Assembly: GCF_000208745.1 (NCBI RefSeq)
Contig: NC_030853.1
Span: 2,359,586-2,423,585 of the forward strand
Length of the DNA: 64,000 bases
Reading direction: 5' to 3'
DNA from: Theobroma cacao
Taxonomy: Eukaryota; Streptophyta; Magnoliopsida; Malvales; Malvaceae
The notes under the pieces are model-generated. The model was not told the DNA's origin. It worked only from the letters and a program-made list of their open reading frames with translations, and did no database searches. Both the position numbers and the translations under genes were made by a program. Below, one piece after another: positions 1-11,784 of this stretch (its first letter is position 1; each line of letters begins with the position of its first letter).

Positions 1-470
1 ATCAAATATTCCGCAATGCAATTACTTTCAAAGAGTGTCTTTAACTACTTTAGTCAACATGTTTCTTAAAAGCACAAGAAGGGGTAAGAATCATCTCATT
101 GCTTTTGAATTAGTCAAGACGAGCTTTATATTTTATAATATATATTTTATATGATTTTTTTAAAAAAAATTGAATTTCTCTCTTCCATTTTTAATTGTGT
201 ACCGTAATATGGAAGTTTTATTTACTAAAATGATTTGATTTTGAAAATATAAGTATACATGAACATGAAGGAATTAGATTTGTCAATGTCTTTACAAAAC
301 ATACATATTAAAATTATGCATTTCAAAGATGAAGAAGTTTTAATGATAAAGTTAGTTATAGTCCCGGGCTTTGCCATGGAATTACTATAACAATCAAGAA
401 CTGGTAGAACTTGTACATATTCCCTAACTGATGTATACACAAAAATATCTTTTTGTATGGGTGGAAATTA
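1..470. repeat. Degenerate repeat family R, copy 1 (partial, cut by window start)
   Basis: AT-rich non-coding sequence that matches other stretches of the first 18 kb. The landmarks are the string around 'atattccacaatgcaattac' followed by 'tcaaagggtgtctttcact', then a segment ending in 'agttatagtccc'. Here they lie near 5-60 and 350-365. No ORF longer than about 70 codons shows any recognisable protein. The function is unknown. It looks like a duplicated intergenic segment rather than a transposon, since I found no terminal repeats on it. Confidence 0.6.
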
Positions 471-1205
471 TGGTAGTGAATTGTATTATTTCACTTTTTG
501 ATGCATAAAATCAAAGATCACGCCTTAACAAAGATCAATAGAGGTTCAAGAATCTCGAATTTTTTCCTTTCAAGAAAAAAATCTTAAATTTCTAATACCA
601 TCAAGAAAGCATACTCTTAAAAATCAAAGGTTTCATTTTATCTCTCTACTAATCAAAACATTATTTTAGACTAAGATCACGTCAACATTCAATTAACTTT
701 TTCCAACTCTATGTATACAGCGAGAGACATAATTTTCCAAAACCATTCAAGGGTTTATATGATATAACCAAATATTCCACAATGCAATTACTTTCAAAGG
801 GTGTCTTTCACTCCTTTGGTTAACGCATTTCTTAAACTATTGTATAATTATAGATGAACTGTCTCTACATTATTAATTGTCTACGTCATGCTTAATTTTT
901 AGTGTCAACACAACGTACAAAACGGGATAAGGATCATGCTATTGCTTTTGAGTAGTCAAGATGTCCATTCCATTTTATAATATGTATTTCACGTGATTTT
1001 TTTTAATTGAATTTCTCTTTCATTTTTTAATTGTTTACTAATATATGAAAATTTTGATTACTATTAGGTGAACTGATTTGGTTATGAGAATATACTTAAA
1101 TATGAATATGAAGTGATTTGATTTGTCTACATATTTGTAAAATATTAAAATAAAATTATGTATTAAATTATTCATAGATTGAAAGATGAAAAAATTTAAG
1201 AGGAA
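471..1205. repeat. Degenerate repeat family R, copy 2
   Basis: A second copy of the same AT-rich unit, in the same orientation. It starts with the 'taataccatcaagaaagcat' segment near 595, has the 'ccacaatgcaattactttca' landmark near 778, and runs to the 'attcatagattgaaagatga' segment near 1190. There it stops abruptly at the unrelated insert 1206-2925. By eye it is roughly 80-90 percent identical to the copy at 2926-3680. No gene is seen. Confidence 0.6.
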
Positions 1206-2925
1206 ATTGTGAGAAATAACCTTCCTCATGAGCCCAATTGAAAAATATCACTTTTATAATTTTAACTATTTTTGGTCAATTTTTGGTATGACTTGACAAT
1301 AATAACCTTTAAACAATTTCAGACAAATTAAAATGGTTTCAGTTTTCTCTTTCCCGCCATCTAGATAAAAAATTTCAAAATTAAATCTCGATTTCTCTCT
1401 TTATTCAAATATGTCTATCTCGCTATTCAATTCGTAGATATGACATCAAGCTCGTTTTTATTTTGTTTTATTTTTTTAGATGGTGGATCTTGGGGTTCTT
1501 AAGGGCAATGAACAGCGATTTTGCTCTTTGCAGGTAACGATTTTGCTCAGGGAGAAAAAACAGCTAAAGCATGTTAGATGGATTTTATGATGGTTTACGA
1601 TTTTGTTGTGTCTGAGATTGGGATGATTGTTAAGTATGTTTGTTAGGGATTTTGATTTTTTTTATGAGATTTTGAGTTGAAATTATTGAGGGAATATTTT
1701 GTAAAGAGGGTATATTTTGTTTTTGTATAAGGGGAGTGAGCAAGACCTCTCGATAGGGATATATTTTCTCTTGCTTTGGAGGGTTACGGAGTTTTGTAAC
1801 CTATCTTTTATGAAATACACAATTTTATGGCTTAGAAAAAAAAATATGTGTTATAGGTTTTTGAGTTTATTGGTTTATTCATATAACCCAAAATTGAGTT
1901 TACTGGTTTTTAGGTATTGCGTGACTTAATCACCGTGTGACTAGTTTTTAGTTATTACGTGATTGGTTTTAGGCATTACGTGACTAAGTTTTATACATTG
2001 CGTGACTGATTTTTAAGCAATGCTTAAGTCACGCAATGCCTTACTAACTAGTGACACAATACCTTACTAATAAGTCACGCAATGCCTATCAACTAGTCAT
2101 GCAATACCTTATCAGAAACTAGTCACGCAATGCCCAAAGTTAGTCACGCAATGCCTATCACCTAGTCACGCAATGCCTATCACCTAGTCACGCAATGTCT
2201 TATTAGAAACTAGTCACGCAATGCCTTATCAAAAACTAGTCACGCAATGCCTTATCAAAAACTAGTCACGTAATGCCCAAAGTCAGTCACGTAATGTCTA
2301 TTAACTAGTCACGCAATGTCTTATCAAAAACTAGACACGTAATGCCTTATCAAAAATCAGTCACGTAATGCCCAAAGTCAGTCACGCAATATCCAAAGTC
2401 AGTCACGCAATACCTAAAAACTAGTAATATAATTTTCAAAAATCACCAAAGCTACTGAATTCCATTTAACAAGATCAATAATTTCAAACGATACATCATA
2501 TTCCATTTAACAACATAATTAACAAATATGAATGTTCAAAATGTTCGAAAGTTTTTTTCATTTATCAAAAATCACTCTAAAATGTTTAAAAATGCTCAAA
2601 ACGCTTATAGGTTTTCTTCACGTATCAAAAACTATTCCAAAATGCTCAAAATGTTTAAACGTTTTTCTTTCTGATAATGAATACTCCAGAGATGAATAGT
2701 CTGGTGAGGAAAGCTCAAAAAATATGAGTCAGTTTGAGGTGCAAACCTAAACATACTGGACCCGTTAATAGGTTTTGGGTTGAGGCGCGAAGCCTAGCGA
2801 ATGGGGCGATTTCATTAAGAATGATTTTGTCAATTTTTTTTCTCTTGGCTAAAAACAGATAAAATTATAAGGAGGATTATTCTTAAAAACCCTTTATGCC
2901 TCAAGCCCACTTATAAAAAGCACTC
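1206..2925. mobile_element. Unclassified 1.7-kb insertion interrupting the R repeats
   Basis: Sequence between two R copies that is absent from the other copies, so it is inferred to be an insertion. It holds the minisatellite at 1910-2443 and no credible coding sequence. The two ends share loose AT-rich similarity: a 'ttataatttta' stretch followed by a 'tttttgg/tttttag' motif near 1255 appears in inverse orientation near 2865. This could be long terminal inverted repeats of a MULE-like non-autonomous element. I could not find a convincing target duplication, so the class and exact ends are uncertain. Confidence 0.35.
1910..2443. repeat. Minisatellite of an AGTCACGCAATGCC core with an orientation switch near 2020
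   Basis: About 17 degenerate copies of a 21-26 bp unit with core 'tagtcacgcaatgcc' run in forward orientation from about 2025 to 2443. About four copies of the reverse complement ('ggcattgcgtgacta') lie at 1910-2015. Spacers alternate between types such as 'ttatcaaaaac', 'caaag' and 'tatcac'. The switch point near 2015-2030 makes the array a partial palindrome that could fold back. It does not encode protein. Confidence 0.85.
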
Positions 2926-3680
2926 TTTTTAATACCATCAAGAAAACATATTTTTAAAAATCAAAGGTTTCATTTTATTTCTCGACTAATAAAAACATTA
3001 TTTTAAACTAAGATCATGTGAACATTCAATTAATTTTTTCCAACTCTATCTATATAGAGAGAGACATAGTTTTCCAAAACAATACAAGGGTTTATATGAT
3101 ATAACCAAATATTTCACAATGCAATTACCTTCAAAGGGTGTCTTTCACTCCTTTGGTCCACACATTTCTTCAACTTTTGTATGATTATAGATGAACAGTC
3201 TATGCATTATATTAATTGTCTATGTTGACATACCTAATTTTTAGTGTCAACACAACTTACAAAACGGGGTAAGGATCATTCTATTGCATTTTTTTTTAAA
3301 GATCATTCTATTGCTTTTGAGTAGTCAAGATGTGGATTATATTTTAGACTATGTATTTAATGTGATTTTTTTAATTGAATTTCTCTCTTCCATTTTTTAA
3401 TTGTTTACTAATATATGAAAATTTTGATTACTATTAGGTAAACCAATTTGGTTATGAGAATACACTTAAATATGAATGTGAAGTGATTATATTTATCTAT
3501 GAATTTGGAAAATGTTAAAATAAAATTATGTATTAAATTATTCATAGATCGAAGAAAGATAAAAAAATTTAATGATAAAATTAGTTACAGTCCCACGCTT
3601 TGATGCAAAATTGCCAAACTGGTTGAGCTTATTCTTGTACCCTAGCAGTTGTATGCACAACAATATATAGTCTTACCAAA
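2926..3680. repeat. Degenerate repeat family R, copy 3
   Basis: This copy resumes directly after the 1.7-kb insert with 'taataccatcaagaaaacat' and follows the same order of landmarks, with 'aaagggtgtctttcactcct' near 3134, up to 'agttacagtcccacgctttg' near 3585. It has small internal indels relative to copy 2, including an extra repeated 'gatcattctattgc' segment near 3276-3315. No gene is seen. Confidence 0.6.
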
Positions 3681-5441
3681 CAAACAAAATTGAAATGATG
3701 GCACAAGAGTAAATGCTGGTATTATAATCTTTGAACTAAATGTGCATGAAATATAATACATAGAACAAAAGCATGAGAAACAAGTTGCGAATTAAGGTCT
3801 TAATTGGTTAAATGATGAAAAAAAATCATTAATTGTTTAAATCCCAAGTTTTTCTTTCATCATATTATTTTCAAAATGTTGAAAAGTCAATTATAATAAC
3901 TTTATCAACAAGTTAATTAATTGCTATCCATCAATATCTACATTTACATCTACGCTATTGCAGTGAATTTTCTCAAGTTTCATAAATAAAGACTTCATGA
4001 AAGTGACTTGTGCAAAGAACTGGAAAAGTTTTCATTATAAGACATGACATCTCGGTTAATCCATCAGCATGTCTCCGCCTCATTCATATTGATTTAATGG
4101 AGTAACAATCATGTAATAGGAAAGTCTTTCACCTTATTTGATTCAACTACCAAACAAAAGCTCAAACTCATTTGTCAAACACGTTTTTGGAAAAATGCTC
4201 AGCTTTATGGAGGCAAATATAACTTGTCTCCAACATTCTTGGTCTTGTGGGATAGAATTTTTGGAACCCATCTGCCTTATTCACTTGAGAAGAGAGCCGA
4301 ACCAAAGCAATGTTTATTCTGAGTGTGTTTTATTCTTCTCAATGATTTGACTAAGTTAAGTCCTTGCTGGTTTAATGCATGCGCAACAAGACTTTTCTTT
4401 GTTTCTTTCTCTGCCTAGTGGTAGTGCAACTGCCAAGAAGATCACTTTTATTGAGTAACAATCGGGCAAAAAGACAGACATTAATTTACATGATGCGAAG
4501 ACTTGGTATAAAGCAAAGACCAATGCTAGAAGAAGACCAAGACATTCTCATATCATTTTCCTTTTGGGTCCGCAAAAAATAGTTTCTAAATTGTAAAAGT
4601 TTGAGAAGAGAAAATGAAAGTTAACCATTCTTTCTTTTTCCTTTTTCTATCATTTTCTTTCTATGTTGAATCAACGTCATGAGATAAAGGCAGATAGAAT
4701 GATTGTGTAATGTGAAGAGAAAATAATTTTTTTATTTGTTTGCATACTTATGTTTTTTATCCAGGTGTCATATGAATGTCTTAGTTTTTTTTTTTTTTAA
4801 ATTTTTATTATCTTATTCAGTTTTCAATTTTGAAAATTTTGAATCTATCAATCATACATTACAATTAGCTTCTATATATATATATATCATAGAATCAAAT
4901 TATATTGGTGAAAAACTAATTACTTTTACATTTTCTACAATGTCATGTACGATTAAATTTTAGAAAACTGATTTATAGATTTAATAAATTATTTTTATAC
5001 ACATGTAAGTTTCGAGTTAATCCAATATCTTTATCATATCGATCGAGAATAATATATTTTTCAATATACATTTAACAATTGAAATTTTATTGTATCAAAT
5101 TGTTAAATATTTTTAATTAACTTAAAATTTTGTCATGTATAATTTACGTGAGTAGTGCATGCAGATTAACGGTTGAATTAAGCAAATATATGTCGTACAA
5201 AAAGATATGAAATTGTGTTTTACACCGAAATAACCTACAATAAAAAGGTAGTAGGCCAAGCTATTGAAAAAGGTATACTAATTCAAGTGGTTGTTGGCTG
5301 TTCTTGATGTTTTCTTCTACTGCTGATGGCTTTAATGGCAGCTTGTTTGAACCCTGCCTGGTTTTTTGTTCTTTTCGGGTTTGGACCCTGCCTGGTGTTC
5401 TGTGTTTGGGTGGGAGTTTGCTGATTTTTGTTTGTAAGGAT
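3681..5441. other. AT-rich intergenic stretch, no recognised gene
   Basis: Short ORFs at 4138-4350 and 4379-4582 show no recognisable protein features. The segment 4040-4105 ('gacatgacatc..ccatcagcatgt') recurs near 18105-18170, so it belongs to the same duplicated landscape as the R repeats. Positions 5290-5440 are T/G-rich and resemble retrotransposon untranslated sequence, but I cannot assign them. Confidence 0.5.
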
Positions 5442-5972
5442 GGAAGATATACTATTTAGATGTAAAGTCAGCTTTTCTAAATGGTTATCTGATAGGGGAC
5501 ATTTTTGTTAAACAACCTAAATGGTGTGAAGAACAAGGGTCAAAGCATAAGGTCTGCAAATTAGTTAAGGCATTGTATGGTCTTCAACAAGCACCTAGGA
5601 CCTGGTATGACAGGGTAGATGCTTATTTCACAGGTCAAGATTTTCAAAAAAGTGTGAATGAATCAACTTTATATGTGAAATTGTTTGGTAATACTGCTGC
5701 ATTGATTATTGCTTTGTTTGTTGATGATCTGTTAATAACTAGACCGGATGAAAATGTGTTGCAAGAATTCAAAAAGTCAGATGATGAATGTGTTTGAGAT
5801 GACAGACTTGGGATTAATGACTTATTTTTTTGGAATGGAAGTTCTTCAAACCATTGAGGGAGTTTGTTTGCATCAGGCTAAGTATGGAAAGTATATATTA
5901 AAGAAATTTAGTATGTTTTCTTGCATAACAATGAGTACTCCACTGGCATCAAGAGACAAGTTTAGTAGAGAA
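5442..5972 (+). pseudogene. Copia element A, reverse transcriptase, 5' part (split by element B)
   Basis: A plus-strand Ty1/Copia reverse transcriptase fragment. It opens inside the domain at WKIYYLDVKSAFLNG (5442 onward), then shows ALYGLQQAPRTWYDRVDAYF and the catalytic FVDDLL motif near 5720. A frameshift lies near 5770-5790. The frame continues through MTDLGLMTYFFGMEV to FSRE at 5972, where element B is inserted. The same protein resumes at 13776 with DGSTEADG. The integrase and gag parts are missing upstream, so the copy is truncated at its 5' end. Confidence 0.9.
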
Positions 5973-6334
5973 TGTTGGAGTTCTTAAGAAAGAGAAAGAA
6001 CATGAAAACGGAGGCAAACTTCACTGCATTTCTTCATTAATAGCTTATACATATTTATATTACATAGAAACCCACTTAAGTTAAAGTAAATAGTTAAACT
6101 AAATCTAGTTACAACTTAACTAGCCATTATCACTAGAAACCATGGTGACCATTATGATTTTATTTACAAAAGGACAAGAAACAACAGACATATTTTGACA
6201 CATAGCAACTGTGACAACCTAAAGCCTGGTCACGTCTTTCATACTTAAAAGTCTACTTTCTATTTGTGTTGTCAAAAAAATATCTTCAACCTTGACTGTT
6301 AAAGTATCTTCAATATGATCTCAATAGTCTAACA
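5973..6334 (-). repeat. 3' LTR of Copia element B
   Basis: A 362-bp LTR, nearly identical to 13409-13770. On the minus strand a short purine-rich tract (about 6335-6348, 'caaggaggtg') just before it is the expected polypurine tract. The pol stop codon lies at 6329-6331, so coding sequence runs six bases into the LTR. Confidence 0.95.
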
Positions 6335-7405
6335 CACCTCCTTGAGATCATTTTTGAAGACTCCCAATAGTGACCTTAGAGTTTGAAACCTATTTGTTGG
6401 CAGCCCTTTAGTCATGATATCTGCAACTTGATCTTGAGAGCTGCAATACTGCACATCAATCTCTTTGTTTTTGACAGCATAACGTATCATATGAAACCTC
6501 ACCCAAATGTGTCTTGTTCTTCCATGTTGCATCGAGTTTCTGGACATAACTATAGCTGATTGGTTATCCATCCAAAGAACAGTAAGATCATTTTGAGAAA
6601 ACCCCAGGTCAAACAAGATTTTTCTCAACCAAAGGCTGTGATTGGTTACAGCTGCAGCTGAGATACACTCAGCTTCTGCCTATGACTGTGCCACCACCTC
6701 CTGCTTCTTGGAGGCCCATGAGAAAACACCATTGCCAAAGGAGAAAATGAATCCAGTGGTACTCTTAGAGTCATTGAGACTTCCAACCCAATCACTATCC
6801 GAGAATCCTTGAAGATGCTAGCTTTGTTCTCGACCAAATCTGATGCCAAAATCAATGCTGCCCTTAATGTATCTTAAGTTCCTTTTTGCAGCAGATAGAT
6901 GAGTCATTGTTGGCTGATGCATAAACCTGGAGAGCAAGCTTGTTCTAAACATGATGTCAGGTCTTGAAGAGGATAAATACAAGAGACTCCCTATTAATCT
7001 TCTGTAAATAGTGGCATCTGCTAACTCTTCATTATTGGACAAAGAAATCTTAACATTTGCAGCAATAGGAGTAGGAGTGGCCTTGCAGTTTTGCATCTTA
7101 AATTTTTTGAGAAGCTCAGCTGCGTACTTTTGTTGATGCAATATTATAGACTTCTTGGCTTGGACAAATTCAAGTCCAAGGATATAAGTCATTAAGCCGA
7201 GATCCGTCATCTCAAATTCTTCCATCATCTCCTTTTTGAACTTCAATAACAGCTCAGTATTAAGACTAGTAACAGGAATATCATCAACATAAATCGAAAC
7301 AATGACTTGTTCACCTGCAGAAGAACAACAGACATAGAGAGTTAGCTCACTCTCACTCCTATAAAATCCTTTATTGCAGAGATAGCTATCAACTCTTGCA
7401 TACCA
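6329..7405 (-). pseudogene. Element B reverse transcriptase C-terminal half and RNase H
   Basis: Minus-strand pol continues from the insertion at 7405 with WYARVDSYL, then the catalytic IYVDDI motif near 7280, MTDLGLMTYILGLEF, SRPDIMF and KRNLRYIKGS. It ends in a Copia RNase H segment (6329-6628) with WMDNQSAI, HGRTRHIWVRFH and VADIMTKGLP. Between about 6628 and 6830 the expected frame is broken by at least one frameshift and an in-frame stop. The missing N-terminal half of the polymerase lies at 10410-11784 on the other side of the 3-kb insert. Confidence 0.9.
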
Positions 7406-10400
7406 TGTCATGACCCGGAACTCCCATCAAGCCCATGACAACCGCCGCGATGTCTCGATAGACATTCATTACCCGAAATGCCTACTGAAACTTCACAAGG
7501 CTTTAACATTAGTTTTTCACTCCCCCTGTGAGTAACAGTTACTAAATATCCTGTTTAAAAGTGTATAAATTACTTTTAAATCAAAACAATCAAAAGGAAA
7601 TTTTCTACGACACAGGGGTATTTTGGTCATTTTACTTAAAAATTTCGAAACCTAATAAAAATACGATATACAAGTAATAACCATTCATTTCATGTCTAAA
7701 ATGAAGTTTAATGGTCTAAATCATAAATTAAAAATGAACTTATAGCCATTCAAACTAAATAAAAATATTAAATAAAATATTCTATTTTCTTATAAAACAA
7801 TCTTATAGAACTACGCGTAAATAATTTTTGTAACGTAAAAGCAAAATCAATTCATACATACAATGGCAGAGTGAACCAGGTATACAAAATATTCTACAAT
7901 GACATGTGGGCCCCATAATAAACCAATATGTACAAAAAGGTAGACCTTCGACTTCTGAGTTTGTAAGTCCAAAGGTATCCCTCGACGAAATCTACTATCT
8001 ACCAACTATCTTGAGATTGAAATGGGTAAAAAAAAGAAAATGTGAGTTTTTATAAACTCGGTGAGTAAACAAACATCATCTAAAATATCTAAAGTCGAGT
8101 AAAGGAAGACAACTTAAAATAGTGCATCGTACTAGGATTCATAACGTTTCAAACTCATTTCAACTAAATAAAATAATTTCATTTTACTCAAATAATCAAC
8201 ATGGCTTATGAATTTCCTAAAAATTTGGCTCATGCCAAAAAGTAGTACTCGATGATGCCTTGCGCCGGGGCATCCAACCGAGTCCGTCAAGGCTGTTAAA
8301 GAAAAGTTCATATACGCATAAAATACATTTTACGTTTAAAAGCATAGCCGTTTCTTGGCATTGGCTGAGTTCACCCTTACATGGTGGTTTAGCGTGTAGT
8401 GAACTCTAAAACTTTACCTTAAGAGATACCCTCCCCGCCTCTAGTACCAAGGTAAAATATAACTGGGTTTACTGTGCCCCTCTCTAATAGGTTGGTCCAC
8501 GGAAACCCGCCACTGCCGTGACTAATCATTACCCCACCAAATCAATAAAAGTTTCGACAGCATGACATGGCAATTATATTACTACCCAGCTTGTTAAGGC
8601 AAAACAAACAGTTCATACAATTTCCACACAATTTCCAATTCAGCCATTCATGCCAATATCACCATAAGCCATTCAATTCAAACCATAAATTTACAACACA
8701 AACAAACAGTCTCCAATTACTCAATTTCTAAAATCATCATTCAATTTCAAAATGATTTATAAAACTCATTTCATTTAATCACATTTTACTTATAAAACAT
8801 AAGGATTTACCATTTAAACTCATTTTTCTATAAAATCACAAAAACGAATAAAAACTACTTTAGATAATTAAGACGATAATAAGGTTACTCACAATATCGG
8901 GAGTCGAAGTACTCCTAGTCCCGATCTTCGGGTACAATCTCCTTACCCTTATCGGAAGTTTCACCACCTAAACATAATGCACAACAAGCAATTTACTATA
9001 TTTGTACTAAACCGTTATAAAACTAATTTAGGCTCTATATGAATGCATGAAATGGGATGCGAAATGTTCGGATTATTATCTAAATATGGTGTTCTACGTA
9101 GCTTCAATTATGTATCGAAATAAAATGGTATTGGCCTAATTCGATCTATACACCGGTTAATTGGCCAATACATCCAATTCAACTCCAATTAACTTGATTC
9201 CACTTCCAACACTCCAAGTCATCAATTACAAGTTAAATAATATGTAATATCACAAAAATCCATCATCAATATCTTCCTTGTAAAATTCAGCCATTGAAGG
9301 TTTAGTGTAGAACATGTAATTTTCATGCTTGATTTTTACACCTTACATCATAAAACAACTAAAAACACCTAAATAGCATGAAATTCATCAAAGTCCATTA
9401 TCCAATTTCTCTCTTGAAAATTTCAGCCAAGGAGTGTGGGTGAAGGGCATGAAATTTCTTGCTTGTTTTTCATGCTAAACATCACCAAACAACTAAAAAC
9501 ACTAAGATACCTTGAAATCTAACCAAATAAATCATCAAATCTTCTCTCCCTAAATTCGGTCAGACATGAATCCTTCATGAGATCTTGAATTTTAACCATG
9601 ATAATTGAAAAAGAATGCATAGGAAAGGTAGATCACAAGCTAGAATTAAGAAATTTTACCTTTGCTTCCTTAATTCCTTGAAATCCCATGAATTTTCTCT
9701 TGATTTTCTTCTCTAGGGTTTGTTCTATGCTTTTTCCGTTTTGTTCTTGCCTTGGCCGGCCAAGAGAAATGAGATGGGAGAGTTTTAGTTGTGTTTATAA
9801 AGGAAACTATAATAATATTAAAGCTTGACAATTGTCATCATGTGATTAGTCCATGCATAAAACTTAATAATTAAGCATTTCTTCTCCACCACATAAAATC
9901 CCTTAATTATCCAAAGTATAAAGTGAATTTCATGGGTTCGACAAGTGTCAAGGTGGTGTAAAATTCCAAAAATTCTAATTGCGTCATTGTGGACACGTGA
10001 AATGACCTTTTTACCCTTATGTTCAAAAAATTATCGAAATTAAAATTTTTCACTTCTCAAGCTCAAATTATGTTCCAAATAGTCAAACTTGATCAAAAAT
10101 TTCATCAAACATTCCAATTTTACCCTCAGGTGGCAAAATGACCATTTTGCTCCTATGTTATAAAATTTCCAATTGAACTCCAAATTTATTCTCGAACTCC
10201 GAATCACCACTTTAAAACATTCTAAGGTTCGATAATGCTCAAATACATCTTAAAATCTCTATTTGGACTAGTTTGAGACTTAATCGACTTAATTGTATCA
10301 CTAGGTACGATACCGACTTTTTAACGATTTTTCGAGGCATCCAAGCATGTGGACATGCTATCAAGCACATGAATGATATGGCAAGTGTATAATAGACCTG

Positions 10401-10409
10401 AGCTTGACA
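7406..10409 (-). mobile_element. Solo LTR (about 3.0 kb) of a Gypsy-like element, nested in Copia B
   Basis: A 3004-bp insertion starting 'tgtcatgacccgg' and ending 'gagcttgaca', flanked by a perfect 5-bp target duplication 'tacca' (7401-7405 and 10410-10414). No long ORFs and no second internal LTR are seen, so it reads as one long solo LTR. On the minus strand it ends with 'ccgggtcatgaca', a common end of plant Gypsy LTRs. On that strand it also carries a TATA-like 'cctttataaac' (9793-9803), and about 140 bp downstream a splice-donor-like 'aaaggtaaaa' near 9660. Gypsy membership is inferred from the terminal sequence style only. Confidence 0.8.
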
Positions 10410-11784
10410 TACCAGGCACGTGGGGCTTGTTTAAGCCCATATAGTGCCTTTTTCAACTTGTATACTATGTTTTCCATACCTGGTTTAATGAACCCTTCTG
10501 GTTGCTCAATGAATATGTCCTCTTCAAGTAACCCATTGAGGAAAGCTGATTTAACGTCAAGGTGCCAGAGCTTCCATCCTTCTTTGGCAACAAGTGCAAT
10601 GAGCAGTCGAATTGTGTCGAGTCTAGCAACAGGGGCAAATGTTTCTAAATAATCAATCCCCTGTATCTGAGCATATCCTTTGACAACAATATGAGCTTTC
10701 AACTTGTTTACAGAACCATCACTATTCAATTTGGTTCTATAAACCCATCGAACACCAATGACTTTTTGGTTTGTTGGTCGAGGAACTAAATCCCATGTAT
10801 TGTTCTTTTTTATCATATTTATTTCACTCTCCATAGCTTTCTGCCAACCATCAACTTGTACAGCTTCACTGAATGATGTGGGCTCCATCAAGGTAACAAA
10901 ACACCTGTCATAGATATCAACCAGACTTCTAGTTCCTCTCATTGCGACATCATCCACATCTTCATTATTTTCATTATGCTCTGCCTCTAGTTGGTCGTTG
11001 AAGATTGACAAATTTTCTGAGAACTCGACTTCAAGCTTGGACCAATTCCATCTTTTTCCTTCATCAAATTGGACATCATGATTGAGAAAAACTTTGTTTG
11101 CTGAGACATCATAGAGCCTGTATCCTTTGCTGGTATCACTGAAACCGAGATGAATTGCTAATCTCGATTTTTCATCAAGCTTCCCTATTTTGTCTTCTGG
11201 AACTTGAGCATAAGCTATACATCCAAAAATTTTCAAGTGTGCAACTGATGGTTTTGTGCCATACCAAACTTCATGAGGAGTCCCTTTTGTAAGAGCTTTA
11301 GTTGGTGCAATATTTAGCAAATAGTTGGCTGTGTTAACAGCCTCAGCCCAAAAACTCTTTGGCAACTTCTTTTCAAATAACAAGCACCGCACCATTTTCA
11401 TCAAAGTCTTATTTTTTCTTTCTGACACCCCATTTCGCTATGGATTGTAAGGCACCATGAGTTGCTGTTGAATACCAAATTGAGTGAGATACCTATGAAA
11501 ATCAAGAGAAATATATTCTTTCCCATTATAGCTTCTAAGCATCTTGATAGTCAAGCTTGTCTGATTTTCAACAAGAGCCTTGAATTTTAAAAGTTGCTAA
11601 GAGCCTCTGCTTTATGGTTCAAAAAATAAACCCAGCAATATCTTGAAAAATCATCAATGAATAAGAGATAAAATTTGTTCTCACTCAATGATACAATCCT
11701 CATTGGCCCTTCTATATCTGTATGTACCAGTTGCAGCTTCTGTGTGGCTCTCCATTTGGCTTGCTTAGGGAACGGTTTCTTTGA
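10410..11784 (-). pseudogene. Element B integrase C-terminus and reverse transcriptase N-terminal half
   Basis: Minus-strand Copia pol. Reading down from 11784 there is integrase sequence with a broken frame. Then NGVSERKNKTLMKMVR and FWAEAVNTANYLLN lead to the GTKPSVAHLKIFGC core end, a variable linker, and the polymerase N-terminus: VIGVRWVYRTKLN, DYLETFAPVARLDTIR and LWHLDVKSAFLNG. It reaches LYGLKQAPRAWY at about 10415, where the solo LTR interrupts it. A TAG stop at about 11439-11441 replaces the usual Gln in PYNPQQNG, and the frame is also broken near 11580-11785. Confidence 0.9.
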
